Of a DNA stretch of 7,651 nt, positions 5,723-7,651 are shown piece by piece. Where the stretch lies: the NCBI GenBank assembly GCA_025927795.1, contig JAICKT010000212.1, positions 1-7,651 on the forward strand. Direction: 5' to 3'. The notes below the pieces were generated by a model, which did not search any database, was not told where the DNA came from, and saw only the letters and a list, made by a program, of their open reading frames with translations. Position 1 is the first letter of the stretch, and every line of letters starts with the position of its first letter. The position numbers and the translations under genes are program-made. The DNA is from Parafilimonas sp. GTDB lineage: Bacteria; Bacteroidota; Bacteroidia; Chitinophagales; Chitinophagaceae.

Positions 5723-5742
5723 AATTTTAAATTTAAACTTTG
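5709..5742 (+). promoter_or_regulatory. Candidate promoter of the transaldolase gene
   Basis: AAACTTTG (5735-5742) differs from TAnnTTTG only at its first base. TTG (5709-5711) lies 23 bases upstream. Both sit at the edge of the four-helix-bundle cassette, with the -33 candidate inside its coding region. The box ends five bases before the ATG at 5748, so the start would fall at or next to the start codon. Confidence 0.4.
5716..5730. repeat. Right inverted repeat of the four-helix-bundle cassette
   Basis: AATTTGAAATTTTAA is the exact reverse complement of 5341-5355. It includes the TGA stop (5720-5722) of the four-helix-bundle gene and lies between that gene and the transaldolase -7 box. In an RNA the two repeats could pair and bring the ends of the cassette together. 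Confidence 0.5.
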
Positions 5743-5747
5743 CAATT

Positions 5748-6401
5748 ATGAAATTTTTTATTGATACAGCAAATCTCGATCAGATTAAAGAAGCAAATGA
5801 TCTTGGAATATTGGATGGTGTAACTACCAATCCTTCATTAATGGCGAAAGAAGGAATTAAAGGAGAAGAAGCCGTAACAAAACACTATAAAACCATTTGC
5901 GAAATGGTGAATGGTGATATTAGTGCTGAAGTTGTTGCAACTGATTTTGATGGCATTATAGCAGAAGGGAAAAAGCTTGCCGCAATTCATAAAAATATTA
6001 TTGTAAAAGTGCCAATGATAAAAGAAGGTGTAAAAGCTATGCATTGGTTTACAGCAAATGGAATAGCTACAAATTGCACTTTGTGTTTTTCTGCAGGACA
6101 AGCTATACTTGCTGCTAAGGTTGGCGCAAAATATATTTCACCTTTTATTGGTCGGATTGATGACAGCGGTTGGGATGGTATGCAATTGATTGCACAGATA
6201 GCACAGATTTATGAAGTGCAAGGTTATGAAACGCAGATTCTCGCTGCATCTATACGGAATCCAAATCATATTATACGCGCTGCTGAACTGGGTGCACATG
6301 TAGTAACTTCTCCGCTGGAGTCTATTTTAGGATTATTGAAGCATCCTTTAACTGATATTGGTCTTGCCAAATTTTTGGAAGATGCAAAAAAATGGCAGTA
6401 A
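5748..6401 (+). CDS. tal: Transaldolase, short (FSA-like/subfamily 3B) form
   Basis: Transaldolase moves a dihydroxyacetone unit between sugar phosphates in the non-oxidative pentose phosphate pathway, through a Schiff base on lysine. The 217-residue single TIM barrel has the size of the MipB/TalC/FSA group. Motifs are MKFFIDTANLDQI (1-13, with D6), GVTTNPSL (24-31), SAEV (59-62), IIVKVPM (84-90, Schiff-base K87), TNCTLCFS (108-115) and SPFIGRIDD (131-139). Where fructose-6-phosphate aldolase has Q59 and Y131, this protein has E61 and F133, the pair seen in true transaldolases, so transaldolase is the better call. The chosen ATG matches the family N-terminus exactly; an in-frame TTG at 5709 would add 13 residues made from the inverted repeat and the promoter. 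No Shine-Dalgarno sequence is seen. A strong terminator follows. Confidence 0.95.
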   Translation: MKFFIDTANLDQIKEANDLGILDGVTTNPSLMAKEGIKGEEAVTKHYKTICEMVNGDISAEVVATDFDGIIAEGKKLAAIHKNIIVKVPMIKEGVKAMHWFTANGIATNCTLCFSAGQAILAAKVGAKYISPFIGRIDDSGWDGMQLIAQIAQIYEVQGYETQILAASIRNPNHIIRAAELGAHVVTSPLESILGLLKHPLTDIGLAKFLEDAKKWQ

Positions 6402-6422
6402 TTATATTAATTGTATATAAAT

Positions 6423-6453
6423 AAAAAAACCCGCTTTTTTTGCGGGTTTTTTT
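6423..6453. terminator. Bidirectional intrinsic terminator between tal and the DUF5362 gene
   Basis: A7 and CCCGC (6423-6434), a T7 loop (6435-6441), then GCGGG and T7 (6442-6453) form a nearly symmetrical hairpin with a T-tract in either direction. It lies 21 bases after the tal stop and 18 bases from the end of the convergent DUF5362 gene, so it should serve both. Confidence 0.92.
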
Positions 6454-6471
6454 AAATCGATAAAAAATGAT

Positions 6472-6936
6472 TTAGCGGCCTAAACCCATACTGCCACCAA
6501 TAACGGCGAAGGTTATCCCAATCGCATATATGCAAAGCACAATAATTAATAATATTCCCCAAAATTTGAAACAAGATTTAAGATTTTTAAATGATGAGTT
6601 TAAATAAACCTGGTCATTACTTCTGATTGCTGCCTGCATTTTAGATGCGAAATTGAAAAGATATAAGCTTGGAAAAAAATATAAAAGTGCAATTAAAACA
6701 AGCCAGACTGTAATAAAAATACTTCCTGCAGCGCCCAGGGAATTTAAATCACTGTTTAATTGAAAAACAGATTCAAAAAAAGTTCCGGCAAATAATCCGC
6801 AGATAACCATTAAGGCACAAAGAATAAATCCTAATATTCCCAAAAATTTAGCCCATTTGGCAGCTTCAACTAAAAAGGGAATATTGCCATTGTCAACCTG
6901 TAATCCAAAAGTGTTAGGTGTAATGTTTTGTTCCAT
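6472..6936 (-). CDS. DUF5362-type small integral membrane protein
   Basis: This 154-residue protein has three predicted membrane helices, at about 29-52 (after EAAKWAK), 70-95 (GSIFITVWLVL...FPSLYLFNF) and 124-147 (KFWGILLIIVL...). A hydrophilic segment of about 28 residues between helices 2 and 3 holds SKMQAAIRSNDQVYLNSSFK. The pattern of a short polar N-terminus, KWAKFLGILGF entry, FPxLYLFNFA and N-x-x-F-K-x-x-K-x-x-F-K-F-W-G resembles the DUF5362 family of Bacteroidota. No function is known, and there is no signal peptide or enzymatic motif. It lies 68 bases after proS on the same strand. No clear proS terminator separates them, so read-through is possible. A weak TATACTTTG (reverse complement of 6957-6965) lies about 20 bases ahead, with one base too many for a standard -7 box. 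Confidence 0.75.
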   Translation of the reverse strand: MEQNITPNTFGLQVDNGNIPFLVEAAKWAKFLGILGFILCALMVICGLFAGTFFESVFQLNSDLNSLGAAGSIFITVWLVLIALLYFFPSLYLFNFASKMQAAIRSNDQVYLNSSFKNLKSCFKFWGILLIIVLCIYAIGITFAVIGGSMGLGR

Positions 6937-7004
6937 TGTTTATTTTTATAAAACAAAGTATAACTTTTTTTCAAAAATGAATTATTTAAAAAACGCTCAG
7001 GTTA

Positions 7005-7651
7005 TTAATATGCCCTTGCGAATAATACTCTTTTATTTGACGGCTTGCCGGTAAGAATGCAACTTCCAATTTCCTCAACTGCATTAAAAGGTATGCAACG
7101 AATGGTGGCTTTGCTTAACTCTTTAATTTTTTCTTCCGTTTCAGAAGTGCCATCCCAATGGGCATTCACAAAGCCGGTTTTATTATCGAGCAGGTTTATA
7201 AATTCATTCCAGTTATTTGCATTTGTAATATGAGCGTCTCTGAATTCTTTTGCACGATTATAAATGTTCGCTTGAATTTCATTAAGCAAATCAGCTACAA
7301 CTTTAATTACGTTGTTTAAATCAACGCTTGATTTTTCTTTTGTATCTCTGCGTGCAACTTCAATTACATTTTTTTCCAAATCTCTCGCACCGATGGTTAA
7401 TCTTAAAGGCACACCTTTCATTTCATATTCTGCAAATTTCCAACCTGGGCGCAGATTATCGTTATCATCAAACTTTGCACGAATATTTAATTGCTTTAAT
7501 TCTTTAATTATTTCATTTGCTTTTTCTGTGATAAGATTTTTCTGTTCAGCATTTTTATAAACCGGAATGATAACAACCTGCAGCGGCGCAATTTTTGGCG
7601 GAAGAATCAAGCCATCATCATCACTATGCGCCATAACTAATGCACCGATTA
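7005..7651 (-). CDS. proS: Prolyl-tRNA synthetase, archaeal/eukaryotic type, C-terminal part (partial)
   Basis: ProRS charges tRNA-Pro with proline. The frame continues unbroken past the right edge, with IGALV ahead of MAHSDDDGLILPPKIAP, so that Met is internal and the start lies outside the window. About 215 residues are visible. SDDDGLILPPKIAPLQV holds the end of the class II catalytic core, the motif 3 side. QVVIIPVYKN to about NAVINKVVADLL-like sequence forms the anticodon-binding domain, including RPGWKFAEYEMKGVPLRLTIG. The C-terminal domain ends RVLFARAY; the terminal tyrosine is typical of the archaeal/eukaryotic-type (ProS type 3) enzymes and absent from the bacterial type with an insertion domain. 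The C-terminal zinc site looks degenerate: the first Cys pair is replaced in the GFVNAHWDG region, and of the second pair only the cysteine at 7059-7061 remains (C-I-L-T instead of C-x-x-C). Confidence 0.95.
   Translation of the reverse strand, partial: IGALVMAHSDDDGLILPPKIAPLQVVIIPVYKNAEQKNLITEKANEIIKELKQLNIRAKFDDNDNLRPGWKFAEYEMKGVPLRLTIGARDLEKNVIEVARRDTKEKSSVDLNNVIKVVADLLNEIQANIYNRAKEFRDAHITNANNWNEFINLLDNKTGFVNAHWDGTSETEEKIKELSKATIRCIPFNAVEEIGSCILTGKPSNKRVLFARAY

Noticed and set aside
5709..5747. TTG start adding 13 residues to the transaldolase
   Set aside because: The extension is made from the inverted repeat and the -7 box and overlaps the four-helix-bundle gene. The ATG at 5748 matches the family N-terminus MKFFIDTAN.
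5838..6101. Minus-strand 87-codon frame inside tal
   Set aside because: It is antisense to the catalytic region of a clear transaldolase, and its Cys/Phe/His-rich composition is not protein-like.
6957..6965. DUF5362 gene -7 box TATACTTTG (minus strand)
   Set aside because: It has three bases rather than two between TA and TTTG and no TTG at the right distance; mentioned with the gene but not called.
7632..7634. Met codon as the start of a short ProRS-like gene
   Set aside because: The frame is open beyond it to the window edge with conserved ProRS residues (IGALV), so it is an internal methionine of a truncated-by-window proS.

Overview
This AT-rich window looks chromosomal and comes from a member of the Bacteroidota, most likely close to Chitinophagaceae. 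The evidence is a type IX secretion 'plug' (DUF5103) protein, a DUF5362 membrane protein, a four-helix-bundle (S23/IVS-type) protein, an archaeal/eukaryote-type ProRS, several promoters of the Bacteroidota form (TTG near -33 and TAnnTTTG near -7), and almost no Shine-Dalgarno sequences. Most of the content is housekeeping. I see no phage, transposase, CRISPR array or defence island.

Layout. Positions 1-104 hold the last 33 codons of a GH63-like glycoside hydrolase (+). It converges on a minus-strand block, read right to left as rsmA (16S rRNA dimethyltransferase), a D-2-hydroxyacid dehydrogenase, and greA (transcript-cleavage factor). greA has its own promoter, a terminator-like hairpin at the very start of its leader, and an intrinsic terminator behind it. 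rsmA is divergent from pdxA (+, vitamin B6 synthesis). pdxA is followed by the T9SS plug gene, which has its own promoter. Next come the small bacterial SRP RNA (ffs), a four-helix-bundle gene bracketed by 15-bp inverted repeats, and a short-form transaldolase. A symmetrical terminator separates the transaldolase from convergent minus-strand genes: a three-helix DUF5362 membrane protein and the 3' part of proS, which runs off the right edge.

How the genes relate. rsmA, greA, ffs and proS all serve transcription, translation or protein export. The plug protein acts at the T9SS outer-membrane translocon and depends on Sec export. pdxA belongs to the DXP-dependent pyridoxal-phosphate pathway. 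The dehydrogenase lies one gene away, in the same enzyme family as PdxB, so a role in that pathway is an open question.

The points most worth a second look are the overlap of promoter and terminator-like hairpin ahead of greA, the inverted-repeat-bounded four-helix cassette between ffs and the transaldolase, the likely leaderless transcripts of rsmA and the transaldolase (judged against the 5' end of the SRP RNA), and the possible PdxB role of the dehydrogenase. I found no clearly new multi-gene system.
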